Of a DNA stretch of 31,542 nt, positions 24,589 to 31,477 are shown piece by piece. Numbering within the stretch: position 1 is the first letter of the stretch; every line of letters starts with the position of its first letter. The DNA is from JAAFHN01 sp031421855. GTDB lineage: Bacteria; Pseudomonadota; Gammaproteobacteria; Burkholderiales; Burkholderiaceae_C. A program made the translations under genes and the position numbers. The notes below the pieces were generated by a model. It was not told where the DNA came from and ran no database searches. It saw only the letters and a list, made by a program, of their open reading frames with translations. The stretch lies in assembly GCA_031421855.1 (NCBI GenBank), contig JANOPN010000150.1, positions 1 to 31,542 on the forward strand. The letters are read 5' to 3'.

Positions 24589-25782
24589 TCAGCGCTTGTT
24601 GCGAATGGGCACGTTCATTTCTTCAGGCTTGATCTCGCGCACCAGCTCGGGCACGCCCCATGCAAAAGCCGGGTCGATCTTGATCTTGAAGTGATACATG
24701 CTTTGCATGGCTTGGTGATCTTCCTTGCGAAAGGTCATCTTGCCCTTGGGCGTATCAAAGCTCATGCCTTCCATGGCGGGGATGAGTTTGGCGGCCGTTG
24801 CATCGCCATTGGTTTTCTTCAGCGCCGTCACAACCGCCATGGCCGAGGCAAACCCGCCAGCCGTGAAAAAATCAGGCGGTGACTTGAACTGCGTGTAGTG
24901 CTGGGCCACCAAGTGCTCGTTGACCGGGTTTTTAGGCATACCAAAGTAGTAGTAAGCCGCGCCTTCCATGCCGGGGAACTGCTTGTACGCCACCATGGCC
25001 GGCAAAATGTTGCCGCCGGTTGCGATCTCGATGCCGTGGCGCTTCAAGTCCATGTCGGCGATCTTGAACGGGTTGCCACCTGCCCAGATGATGAAAATGA
25101 TCTTGCGACCCGGCAGCGCTTTGAGTTTGTCAATGATGCGTTGACCGCCCGCGGTGAAGTCGGTCGTGGCGGGTGGCAAATACTCCTCATGGGCGATTTT
25201 TGCGTTTTTCACGGTCTCGCGAAACGCCTTCACGCCGTCGCGGCCAAAAGCGGAGTCTTGCGCCAAGGTCACCAAGGTCGTGCCTGCTTTGTCAAGTGCC
25301 ACCGCGTTGGCAATCGCGTCTTGGCTGCTGTTGCGTCCGGTGCGAAAGATGTATTGATTCCACTTGTCGCCGGTGATGGAGTCCGCCACGGCTGGCTCCA
25401 CGATCAAAATCTTTTTGAACTCTTCGGCCACCGGCAACATGGCCAAGGCCACGGGCGACGCGGTTGGCCCCACGGCCAGATCGACCTTGTCGTCGCCATA
25501 AGCGGCAGCCAGCAGGCTTTTGCCCAAGTCGGGCTTGCCTTGGTCGTCTTTCTCAATGACGACTAACTTTTTGCCCGCCACCATCATCGTGCCGCCAGTG
25601 GCGTAGGCCAACCCCATCATCAGCCCAGTTTGGGTTTGCTTGCCGTAGGCCTCCAGCGGGCCGGTTTTGCTGTAAATGTGGGCAATTTTGATGTCCTTGC
25701 TTTGGCTCCACGCGCTGGTGCTGACCAGTGCGAGCGAGGCCGCGGCAGCGGCGGCAATAGACAGGTGTGTGCGGCGAATCAT
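24589..25782 (-). CDS. LIV-type ABC transporter substrate-binding protein (second cluster)
   Basis: 397 residues. A Sec signal peptide (MIRRTHLSIAAAAAASLALV, then STSAWSQ) precedes the mature start DIKIAHIYSKTGPLEAYGKQ, typical of Peripla_BP_6. It is the first gene after the sigma-54 promoter; GGAG at 25788-25791 gives a good Shine-Dalgarno 5 bases before ATG 25782. It differs clearly from the first cluster's binding protein (different N-lobe and ligand segments), so the two importers should take different ligands. The downstream hydrolase suggests an ester- or amide-containing compound, by inference only. Confidence 0.92.
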   Translation of the reverse strand: MIRRTHLSIAAAAAASLALVSTSAWSQSKDIKIAHIYSKTGPLEAYGKQTQTGLMMGLAYATGGTMMVAGKKLVVIEKDDQGKPDLGKSLLAAAYGDDKVDLAVGPTASPVALAMLPVAEEFKKILIVEPAVADSITGDKWNQYIFRTGRNSSQDAIANAVALDKAGTTLVTLAQDSAFGRDGVKAFRETVKNAKIAHEEYLPPATTDFTAGGQRIIDKLKALPGRKIIFIIWAGGNPFKIADMDLKRHGIEIATGGNILPAMVAYKQFPGMEGAAYYYFGMPKNPVNEHLVAQHYTQFKSPPDFFTAGGFASAMAVVTALKKTNGDATAAKLIPAMEGMSFDTPKGKMTFRKEDHQAMQSMYHFKIKIDPAFAWGVPELVREIKPEEMNVPIRNKR

Positions 25783-25816
25783 GGTGTCTCCAATGTGGGG
25801 TTGTGCCAGCAGTCAT

Positions 25817-25832
25817 TGCACAAGGTGTGCCA
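25817..25832 (-). promoter_or_regulatory. Sigma-54 (-24/-12) promoter
   Basis: On the minus strand the sequence is TGGCACACCTTGTGCA. It matches the sigma-54 consensus TGGCACG-N4-TTGCA with the required 12-base spacing between GG and GC. The predicted start is near 25806, giving a 5' leader of about 24 bases before ATG 25782. The adjacent gene for a sigma-54 activator supports it. Confidence 0.85.
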
Positions 25833-25849
25833 CATCAAAAACCCATGTG

Positions 25850-25862
25850 AATCAATGGGTTG
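25850..25862 (+). promoter_or_regulatory. Predicted IHF binding site
   Basis: AATCAATGGGTTG matches the IHF consensus WATCAANNNNTTR at every defined base. It is centred about 50 bp upstream of the predicted start, between the promoter and the activator sites, where IHF bends DNA in sigma-54 systems. Confidence 0.6.
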
Positions 25863-25882
25863 CGAACCAATTGTGGAGAGAT

Positions 25883-25942
25883 TGCCTGAATATCAAACAC
25901 TCTAATTGTCTGATAATCAGACATTCGTCTAAATATCAGACA
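25883..25942 (-). promoter_or_regulatory. Three palindromic activator sites (UAS)
   Basis: Three 17-bp sites on the minus strand: TGTCTGATATTTAGACG (25926-25942), TGTCTGATTATCAGACA (25907-25923, palindromic around its centre base) and TGTTTGATATTCAGGCA (25883-25899). Centres are about 128, 109 and 85 bp upstream of the predicted start, which is the normal range for bacterial enhancer-binding proteins. The distal site overlaps the last codons of the regulator gene. Confidence 0.75.
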
Positions 25943-27450
25943 GGGTTTTCCAGCCTCGCATAGAGTTTGGCGCGAGAAATACCCAATTGCCGCGCTGCCG
26001 CCAGTTTGTTGCCCTTGTGGGCTTGCAGGGCCGCAGAAATGGCTCGGGCTTCGAGTTGGCGCACCTGCTCGGCCAGCGGCAGCGTCAAATCCAAGTCCCG
26101 TGGGGCAGTCGAAGGCGCGGGCAAGGGCTCCACCACGAATAAGCCAGACTGGCGCAGCACCGCGCCGAGTGCCTGCGCGCTCAGCACCTGCCCATCGCCC
26201 AGCATGGCCGCTTGCTCCAGCACATTGCGCAGCTCGCGGGTGTTGCCGCGCCAGTTTTGGGCAGTCAGCAGCGCCGTGGCAGACGCATCCAGCTCGGGCG
26301 GCAGCGTGCCGTGCTGGGCCATGTCGTCGCACAACACCTCGATCAGCGCCGTAATGTCGCTGCGTCGCTCGCGCAGCGGCGGCACCCGCACCGGCAGCAC
26401 ATTGAGGCGGTAATACAAGTCTTCTCGAAACTTGCCCTCGGCCACCAATTGGCCCAAGTCGCGCGAGGTGGCCGCGATGATGCGCACATCGACCCGCACC
26501 AAGGTGTTGGAGCCCAGCGCCTCAATCTCGCCCTCTTGCAGGGCACGCAGCAACTTGGCCTGCAAGCCGCTGGGCATGTCGCCGATTTCGTCTAAAAACA
26601 GCGTGCCCTTGTCTGCCAGTTTGAACTTGCCGTCGCGCCCCTTGCGGTCGGCCCCGGTGTACGCGCCAGCGGCCACGCCAAAAAACTCGGCCTCGAGCAA
26701 GGTGTCGGGCACGGCGGCGATGTTCACGCTCACAAACGGCTGCGCCGCGCGCGTCGACGCACTGTGAATCGCATGCGCCAGCACCTCTTTGCCCGTGCCC
26801 GTCTCGCCCAGCAGCAGCACCGCGCTGTTCGACCCCGCAGCCCGGCGGGCTTGGCGCTTGACCTCAACCGCAGCGGGGCTGGTGCCCACAAAACTGGCAA
26901 ACGTGTACTTCGACTGACGCTGCGCCAACCCGCTGGGCCGCCCCTTGGCCGCCAGCTCGCGCCGCGCATCGTCCAAATCGCGCTGAAGCAGCGAAAACTT
27001 CGCAATCAGCGGCTGCAAATTCGACTCCGGCTGGTCAAAGAGCACAATGCCCAAGGCCCCAATCACGCCGCCCGCCTTGTCGCGCAGCGGAATGCGGCTC
27101 ACCACAAAGGTGCCCGCGCGGTTCACCAGCAAGTCAATCAAGATCGGTTTGCCGCCCTCCAGCACCCGGTGCATCTGCGTGTTGTGAATGACCCGAGACA
27201 CCGGATGCCCCACGAAATCCGACTCCCGCTCAAACCCCAAAGCCGGTAAAAACCGCCGGTACTGCTCGTTGATCCACACCACCCGCGCATCGCGGTCAAC
27301 CAAGAGCATGCCCTCACTGGCATTGGCCAACAAGTCAAAAATCGACCCCTCAGCCAGCTCCAAAATCGCCTGAGCATCTGGCGGAAAGCTCGTCGGCAGG
27401 GTGGTCAGCGGCAGCGCAGTCATGGGGCCATCGTAGCCGCGTCGGGTCAT
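25936..27450 (-). CDS. PAS-domain sigma-54-dependent activator (Fis-type)
   Basis: 504 residues from ATG 27450; MTALPL at 27423 is an alternative start. A PAS sensor domain (about 36-140) is followed by an AAA+ domain with Walker A GETGTGKE (215-222), the sigma-54-contacting GAYTGA loop (262-267, a usual form of GAFTGA), Walker B GTLFLDEIGDM (282-292) and RERRSDI. The C-terminal Fis-type helix-turn-helix (about 465-500) ends ISRAKLYARLENPV. There is no receiver domain, so it probably senses a ligand or redox state through PAS. It lies just upstream of the sigma-54 promoter and very likely controls the transporter operon. Confidence 0.92.
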   Translation of the reverse strand: MTRRGYDGPMTALPLTTLPTSFPPDAQAILELAEGSIFDLLANASEGMLLVDRDARVVWINEQYRRFLPALGFERESDFVGHPVSRVIHNTQMHRVLEGGKPILIDLLVNRAGTFVVSRIPLRDKAGGVIGALGIVLFDQPESNLQPLIAKFSLLQRDLDDARRELAAKGRPSGLAQRQSKYTFASFVGTSPAAVEVKRQARRAAGSNSAVLLLGETGTGKEVLAHAIHSASTRAAQPFVSVNIAAVPDTLLEAEFFGVAAGAYTGADRKGRDGKFKLADKGTLFLDEIGDMPSGLQAKLLRALQEGEIEALGSNTLVRVDVRIIAATSRDLGQLVAEGKFREDLYYRLNVLPVRVPPLRERRSDITALIEVLCDDMAQHGTLPPELDASATALLTAQNWRGNTRELRNVLEQAAMLGDGQVLSAQALGAVLRQSGLFVVEPLPAPSTAPRDLDLTLPLAEQVRQLEARAISAALQAHKGNKLAAARQLGISRAKLYARLENPV

Positions 27451-27473
27451 CGCCTTGAACTGATGCTAAAAAT

Positions 27474-27514
27474 ATAGCAACAAACCCAATGAATCCGGCG
27501 ACCAGAGGCCAATT
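27474..27514 (+). repeat. Interspersed 41-bp repeat, left copy flanking RHH gene
   Basis: ATAGCAACAAACCCAATGAA then TCCGGCGACCAGAGGCC. With the oppositely oriented copy at 27979-28019 it encloses about 460 bp holding the RHH gene. Confidence 0.85.
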
Positions 27515-27540
27515 TGAGCAAAAAAACAGATCCAGCGAAG

Positions 27541-27831
27541 TCAGTCGGGCGTCCAGCGATCTTGCGCCGCCGGGTTGACGTTGCCGACCTTGCCCCAGGC
27601 CAAGTCCGCCTTGGCTTTGCTGGCGCCAGCGCCGCGCCGTTGAAAAAAGTCAGCCGTTTCCATGGCGCTGATCTTCTCAGCGATGGAGACCACGAAAAAC
27701 TGGTTCGTGGTCGTGTCGTCCGATGCGGCGATGCGTTTGGATGCGCGCTTGAGTGATTCGGGTAGTCGCGCGGTTCGCTCGGTCGCAGTCAATGTGCCCT
27801 GCTGGGTTAAATTTGCATTAGTCCTGATCAT
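27541..27831 (-). CDS. RHH/HicB-like antitoxin-type protein (orphan)
   Basis: About 96 residues from ATG 27831; an upstream ATG at 27855 is possible. The segment ERTARLPESLKRASKRIAASDDTTTNQFFVVSIAEKISAM is a ribbon-helix-helix domain like those annotated as HicB/antitoxin proteins, and the DFFQRRGAGASKAKADLAW tail with a PAAQDRW ending matches the same group. No toxin gene is adjacent, so it is probably a solitary antitoxin or a remnant. It lies between inverted copies of the 41-bp repeat. Confidence 0.65.
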   Translation of the reverse strand: MIRTNANLTQQGTLTATERTARLPESLKRASKRIAASDDTTTNQFFVVSIAEKISAMETADFFQRRGAGASKAKADLAWGKVGNVNPAAQDRWTPD

Positions 27832-27850
27832 CTTGATTGGTACCATGGCT

Positions 27851-27875
27851 GTCATTATCGCGAAGGCGGCAATCC
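27851..27875. repeat. Degenerate short palindromic repeat
   Basis: GTCATTATCGCGAAGGCGGC followed by AATCC. It resembles the widespread proteobacterial palindromic repeat CGTCATTCCCGCG-N-AGGCGGGAATCC and matches the copy at 28061-28086 with a few changes. It overlaps the extended 5' end of the RHH frame. Confidence 0.55.
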
Positions 27876-27890
27876 AAGTGGGAAATTCAA

Positions 27891-27932
27891 CGCAGAGGCG
27901 CAGAGGTCGCAGAGGCGCAGAGGTCGCAGAGA
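27891..27932. repeat. 17-bp tandem repeat (CGCAGAGG series)
   Basis: CGCAGAGG alternates with CGCAGAGGT, giving a 17-bp period repeated about 2.5 times. No gene is associated with it. Confidence 0.75.
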
Positions 27933-27978
27933 GCGCTGAAATGCGCTACACCGGCGATTGGCGCGTTTTATTGAGGAT

Positions 27979-28019
27979 TTTGGGCACTTGGTCACCGGAT
28001 TCATTGGGTTTGTTGCTAT
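27979..28019 (-). repeat. Interspersed 41-bp repeat, right copy flanking RHH gene
   Basis: On the minus strand ATAGCAACAAACCCAATGAA then TCCGGTGACCAAGTGCC, the best match to consensus in the window. It is inverted relative to the copy at 27474. Confidence 0.85.
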
Positions 28020-28060
28020 GAATTTTTAAGAGATCGTCGATCAAGCTCGCTCACCCAGTC

Positions 28061-28086
28061 CGTCATTGCCGCGTAGGCGGCAATCC
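28061..28086. repeat. Short palindromic repeat
   Basis: ATTGCCGC (28065-28072) and GCGGCAAT (28077-28084) form a perfect 8-bp stem with a GTAG loop inside a CGTCATTGCCGCG-type repeat. It is the better-preserved partner of 27851-27875. Confidence 0.65.
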
Positions 28087-28127
28087 CCGCAAGCCCGCCA
28101 GTTTTATGCCAGCCGGGCGAAGCAGCG

Positions 28128-28334
28128 CCCATCGGCCTCATCCTGTGCGCCGAATCCAGCCGCGAACAGGTGGAGTTGCTGCAAATGCACAAAGACGGCA
28201 TCACCGTGGCCGAATACTGGACAGAACTGCCACCCAAAGCGGAGCTGGAACAAAAGCTGCATGCAGCGTTGATTGAAGCGCGTGAGCGGCTGGCACGGCG
28301 CGGGGTGTTGTTGGGGGAGATGGATGACGAGTGA
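28128..28334 (+). pseudogene. YhcG/DUF1016-like C-terminal fragment, copy 1
   Basis: An open stretch of about 68 codons without a start: PIGLILCAESSREQVELLQ, then GITVAEYWTELPPKAELEQK and RLARRGVLLGEMDDE. IGLILC followed by VAEY and LPP resembles the C-terminal end of the DUF1016 (YhcG) PDDEXK nuclease family. The rest of that gene is missing. It is directly followed by the helicase remnant and is nearly identical to 30131-30337. Confidence 0.6.
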
Positions 28335-28518
28335 TGCCGTGAAGGTCAGCAAAGGCCTGGAGTTCCCCGTGGTGGCGCTGGCTGGCGTGGGGTACGTGCC
28401 CGTACAGGGCGAAGACGAGCAGGAGGCGGCGCGGGTGTTTTATGTGGCGGCGACTCGGGCTACGCAGAGGTTGGTGATGGGGGTGGGTGGGGGCTCGTTG
28501 TTCGGCCAGCGCTTGTAA
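28324..28518 (+). pseudogene. UvrD/Rep helicase C-terminal fragment, copy 1
   Basis: About 64 codons: KVSKGLEFPVVALAGVG, then GEDEQEAARVFYVAATRATQ and a short tail. KGLEFPVV and FYVAATRA are motifs V-VI of UvrD-family superfamily 1 helicases. The rest of the helicase is absent. It overlaps the YhcG-like tail by 11 bases in a different frame. Confidence 0.7.
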
Positions 28519-28569
28519 CGCCTTGATTTATGACGGCCCATAGTATGTGGACTACAGGCACTTTTTGCA

Positions 28570-29145
28570 TCAAATCAGCGTGACAGCCTCACGCAGCAAA
28601 TCCGCTGTCATCGGGAGACCCCGTTTTTCAAACGCAGTGATGAGCTCTTGTGCTGGCCGCGCCGGGTTGGTCCAGCGGGCACGCATCTTTTTGATGGCTC
28701 TGAGCGCTGGTATTTCCTGCAACTGCAATTGGTTCATCAAGAACTCATCAGGGTGCTGGACTTCAATGCCGTAGGGCGCCAACACAACCGCCGGAAAGTC
28801 CTTGGTGTTGAAGGTCACGATAGCGTCTGCGTGGCCCACAATCGCGGCGGCCACAACGTGGCGGTCATCGGGGTCAGGCAACTCGATGCTATTGGCCAGT
28901 TTTTCGTAATTTGTCACCAGACAGTCGGGCACGCTGGCGTTCATGCGTTCGACGACCAGTGGCAGCTTGGCGGCGAGTTCCGGGCGGTCCTTGGCCAGGT
29001 TGCGTGTCCACTCCGCATGAATCGTGGCGCTCCAGCGCGCGTGGTACAGGCGTTCAACGGCCAGACTCAGCAAGGTATCACGTATCAACTGCGGGTAGAG
29101 GACGTTGGCATCCAAAATGGCGGTGAACCGCGCCGAGCCCGCCAC
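28570..29145 (-). CDS. PIN-domain toxin of a type II TA module
   Basis: 191 residues from GTG 29145. A PIN-type nuclease: ILDANVLYP with the first acidic residue (about 10-18), an Glu-bearing helix HAEWTRNL (about 43-50), DPDDRHVVAAAIVGHADAIVTFNTKDFP with the remaining acidic residues (about 90-118). Such toxins cleave RNA. It starts directly after the TAA of the antitoxin gene, with GGAG 7 bases upstream, so the two are translationally linked. The C-terminal 60 residues are longer than in small VapC proteins. Confidence 0.85.
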   Translation of the reverse strand: MAGSARFTAILDANVLYPQLIRDTLLSLAVERLYHARWSATIHAEWTRNLAKDRPELAAKLPLVVERMNASVPDCLVTNYEKLANSIELPDPDDRHVVAAAIVGHADAIVTFNTKDFPAVVLAPYGIEVQHPDEFLMNQLQLQEIPALRAIKKMRARWTNPARPAQELITAFEKRGLPMTADLLREAVTLI

Positions 29146-29622
29146 TTAAAACTCCAGCCCCAGCGCTTCAGACAGTTGGGTCAGGTCTTGCAGGGCCTGT
29201 TCAGATTGCTGTTGCTGCGCGGTCTGGTAGCGGCGCAGCTCTTCAAATTCGATGCGGCGGTGGCGGTTGACCTTGCGGCACCTTAGGCGGTTGGCTTCGA
29301 TTTCCTTGATGACAAAGGGGCGTGACACGTTCAAAAAATTAGCCGCTTCTTGCGTGGTGAGTTCGTGTTTTTGCGGCACCAGCAACATGGGTTCTTGTTT
29401 GGCCATTTGGCGCAACACGTCGGCAAAGAAACGCAAGGCGCGGGGCGGTAGCTTGAGCACGGGCGTGTCGTGTCTCGGGTAGCCGTCCGTGCCCAACTCC
29501 AGAATGATGTTGATGTGGTCTGCGTTGGAATGGTCCAGCGCCGTCACCAGGCATTGATGGGCCACGGCTGCCATTCGGGCTTCGGCAGCACTGGCAGGGT
29601 CGAGGACTTCTTGGTCTTTCAT
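29146..29622 (-). CDS. Helix-turn-helix (excisionase-type) antitoxin
   Basis: About 158 residues from ATG 29622, which has AAGGAG 7 bases upstream; the open frame extends to 29733 without a better start. The N-terminal half is a helical domain, and LTTQEAANFLNVSRPFVIKE (about 92-111) followed by NRHRRIEFEELRRY is an excisionase/MerR-like helix-turn-helix. It is the partner antitoxin of the downstream PIN toxin and probably represses their shared promoter near 29640-29700. Confidence 0.82.
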   Translation of the reverse strand: MKDQEVLDPASAAEARMAAVAHQCLVTALDHSNADHINIILELGTDGYPRHDTPVLKLPPRALRFFADVLRQMAKQEPMLLVPQKHELTTQEAANFLNVSRPFVIKEIEANRLRCRKVNRHRRIEFEELRRYQTAQQQQSEQALQDLTQLSEALGLEF

Positions 29623-29690
29623 GGGGTTCTCCTTCGCACTGCGGCCTTGGGGGCTGGCCAGTCGCACTGGCTTGAATCGTAGCATTATTC

Positions 29691-29717
29691 GCAGCAAACG
29701 CAACAAACGCAACAAAC
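29691..29717. repeat. 9-bp tandem repeat, three units
   Basis: GCAGCAAAC, GCAACAAAC and GCAACAAAC in direct succession, just upstream of the antitoxin gene. They may be operator sites for the antitoxin or simple slipped-strand repeats. Confidence 0.7.
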
Positions 29718-29720
29718 GCA

Positions 29721-29882
29721 ATGATCGAAGCAAGTGAATTTTTTCTGACCCGTGAGCAACACGATCAAATCAAAGCCCGTTTGCTCGGTCAGGGCCGAAA
29801 TCGCGCCACTTTATTTGTCGCAATACTCCTTGTGCGCTACTACATTTTCAGTAGCGCCTCACGAAGATTTCATGCAGACTAG
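29721..29882 (+). CDS. Short ORF, possible truncated gene start
   Basis: 53 codons from ATG 29721: MIEASEFFLTREQHDQIKAR, then LLGQGRNRATLFVAILLV and a short end. The first 35 residues look protein-like and are reminiscent of N-termini of small tyrosine recombinases, but the match is weak and the rest of such a protein is absent. It may be a decayed gene fragment. It is divergent from the antitoxin gene. Confidence 0.3.
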   Translation: MIEASEFFLTREQHDQIKARLLGQGRNRATLFVAILLVRYYIFSSASRRFHAD

Positions 29883-30130
29883 CGGCACATTTTGTTTGCA
29901 TAAACCCCACACCAAGCAAAAGCCCCCTAGCCGCAAACCAGCAAAATCGGCATGATTGCTGCACAACAAAATGAATTCACTCAAACGGGGGGTAATTCAA
30001 GCGTGGCAACTCACATTTCTTCCACCCATACGCGGCCAGGCCGCATGACCTGCACAGAGTGGCGGGTGTTGTGCCGATACCAGACGCTGGCGGTTGATGA
30101 GGCCGATAGTTCTGAGGGTCTGAATTGGCC
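29883..30130. other. Spacer without recognisable gene
   Basis: 248 bp between the short ORF and the second remnant copy. Frames are open in places, but I recognise no protein family, RNA or repeat here. Confidence 0.4.
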
Positions 30131-30337
30131 CCCATCGGCCTCATTCTGTGCGCCGAATCCCGCCGCGAACAGGTGGAGTTGCTGCAAATGCACCAAGACG
30201 GCATCACCGTGGCCGAGTACTGGACCGAACTGCCACCCAAAGCGGAGCTGGAACAAAAGCTGCATGCAGCCTTGCTGGAAGCGCGCGAGCGGCTGGCACG
30301 GCGCGGGGTGTTGTTGGGGGACTTGGATGACGGGTGA
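30131..30337 (+). pseudogene. YhcG/DUF1016-like C-terminal fragment, copy 2
   Basis: Nearly identical to 28128-28334: PIGLILCAESRREQVELLQ, GITVAEYWTELPPKAELEQK, RLARRGVLLGDLDDG. It has no proper start and lacks the rest of the gene. It is followed at the same junction by a second copy of the helicase tail. Confidence 0.6.
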
Positions 30338-30341
30338 TGAC

Positions 30342-30485
30342 ATGAAGGTCAGCAAAGGCCTGGGGTTTCCCGTGGTGGCCCTGCCCGGCGTGGGGGCACA
30401 TGTCTGCGAAGCGCGAAGACGAGCAATAGGCCGCGTGGGTGTTTTATGTGGCTGCGACACGGGCTACGCAAAGGTTGGTGGCGAG
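30342..30485 (+). pseudogene. UvrD/Rep helicase C-terminal fragment, copy 2 (decayed)
   Basis: Begins KVSKGLGFPVVALPGVG, then a frame change after GVG. The continuation in another frame is EDEQ, a TAG stop, and AAWVFYVAATRATQRLV. It is thus the same fragment as 28324-28518 with at least one frameshift and one nonsense codon. Confidence 0.65.
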
Positions 30486-30598
30486 TGCAACCAAAACTCA
30501 GTGATTCGGCATCCTTATAAGGCAACAGCGCCACCTATGGTTCTTACCGAAACAGGCCAGTTGATTCCGATTTGAGTTGAACCAAACAGGGAACTAGT

Positions 30599-31477
30599 AT
30601 GAAAACAACAAGTGATGACATCCGGCAATGGCTACACAAACAGCCGGACTGGTTGCAAGACGCCGCAGAGCGGCTCTTGAAGCAGGGCTCATTGAGTCCA
30701 ACCGACGCAAATGATCTTGTTACTCGCTTGAAAACGGCCGCGGGGCAAAAAGTCACCGTGCATAGAACGTTTGACAGCTTGGTAGGGGCAAGCACAACAG
30801 GTTCGCATTTGCGGTTGACAAGTATCGGCGCATTGACCGGGATTGAAGGCCTAGCACCCCGTCGCCCTTTGACGTTTGGCCAGAACAACCTGACGGTGAT
30901 CTATGGGCACAATGGTTCAGGTAAGTCAAGCTATGCACGCTTACTGAAAAAAGTGACTGGCAAGCCTCGCGCATCAGATCTCAAATCAAATGTCTTTCAG
31001 GCTGCGCCTGTCCAAGGGCAGTGCAAGTTCACCTATCAGTTGGCTGGCGAAGACATCTCCACCGAGTGGGTAGCCAACGCGCCTGCTGTGGAAGCGCTGC
31101 GTGCGGTAGACATCTTCGACACCGATGAGGCGGTGCATTACCTCAGCAGTGAAAGTGCAGCCGCCTACACCCCACCTATCGTTGCGCTGTTCGAAAATCT
31201 AGCCGTGGCGTGTGACCAGGTCAAGGCGCAACTTCAAGACGAGCAAGGCAAACTGGTCAAAGCTCTGCCTGCGCTGCCACATGAGTACGCGGCCACGGTA
31301 GCGGGCAAGAGCTATTCATCGTTGAAGCCAGAGGTGACTGCGGCTACCCTGAGTGCCTTGCTCGCATGGACAGATGAAAGCGAGAAAGCGCTGACTCAGA
31401 CCACTGAGCGCCTGAAGACGGCCGACCATGCTGCCTTGGCCAGGCAAAAGCGAGCTAAGAAGATCCAGGTACTCTAG
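30599..31477 (+). CDS. SMC/RloC-like AAA ATPase, N-terminal part (interrupted)
   Basis: 292 codons to a TAG at 31475. ATG 30599 has AGGGA 6 bases upstream. A short helical N-terminal domain (DDIRQWLHKQPDWLQDAAERL...) precedes the ATPase start with Walker A GHNGSGKSS (103-111), then a region ending in coiled coil. The Walker B/signature half is missing, so the protein is truncated. Such large ATPases (RloC- or AAA_13-type) are often DNA-repair or phage-defence proteins. The stop is created where the 82-bp segment 31461-31542 lies in its present orientation. Confidence 0.7.
   Translation: MKTTSDDIRQWLHKQPDWLQDAAERLLKQGSLSPTDANDLVTRLKTAAGQKVTVHRTFDSLVGASTTGSHLRLTSIGALTGIEGLAPRRPLTFGQNNLTVIYGHNGSGKSSYARLLKKVTGKPRASDLKSNVFQAAPVQGQCKFTYQLAGEDISTEWVANAPAVEALRAVDIFDTDEAVHYLSSESAAAYTPPIVALFENLAVACDQVKAQLQDEQGKLVKALPALPHEYAATVAGKSYSSLKPEVTAATLSALLAWTDESEKALTQTTERLKTADHAALARQKRAKKIQVL

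Noticed and set aside
24541..24600. Possible terminator between the second binding-protein gene and livG
   Set aside because: Only a 4-bp stem and a direct GGCGTGCT duplication were found, with no good stem before the T-run.
27662..28021. 119-codon plus-strand frame across the RHH gene and tandem repeat
   Set aside because: It is antisense to the RHH domain, includes repeat DNA and a 41-bp repeat, and resembles no protein.
29952..30575. 207-codon plus-strand frame
   Set aside because: It is an out-of-frame reading through the YhcG and helicase remnants; the protein-like residues are in other frames.
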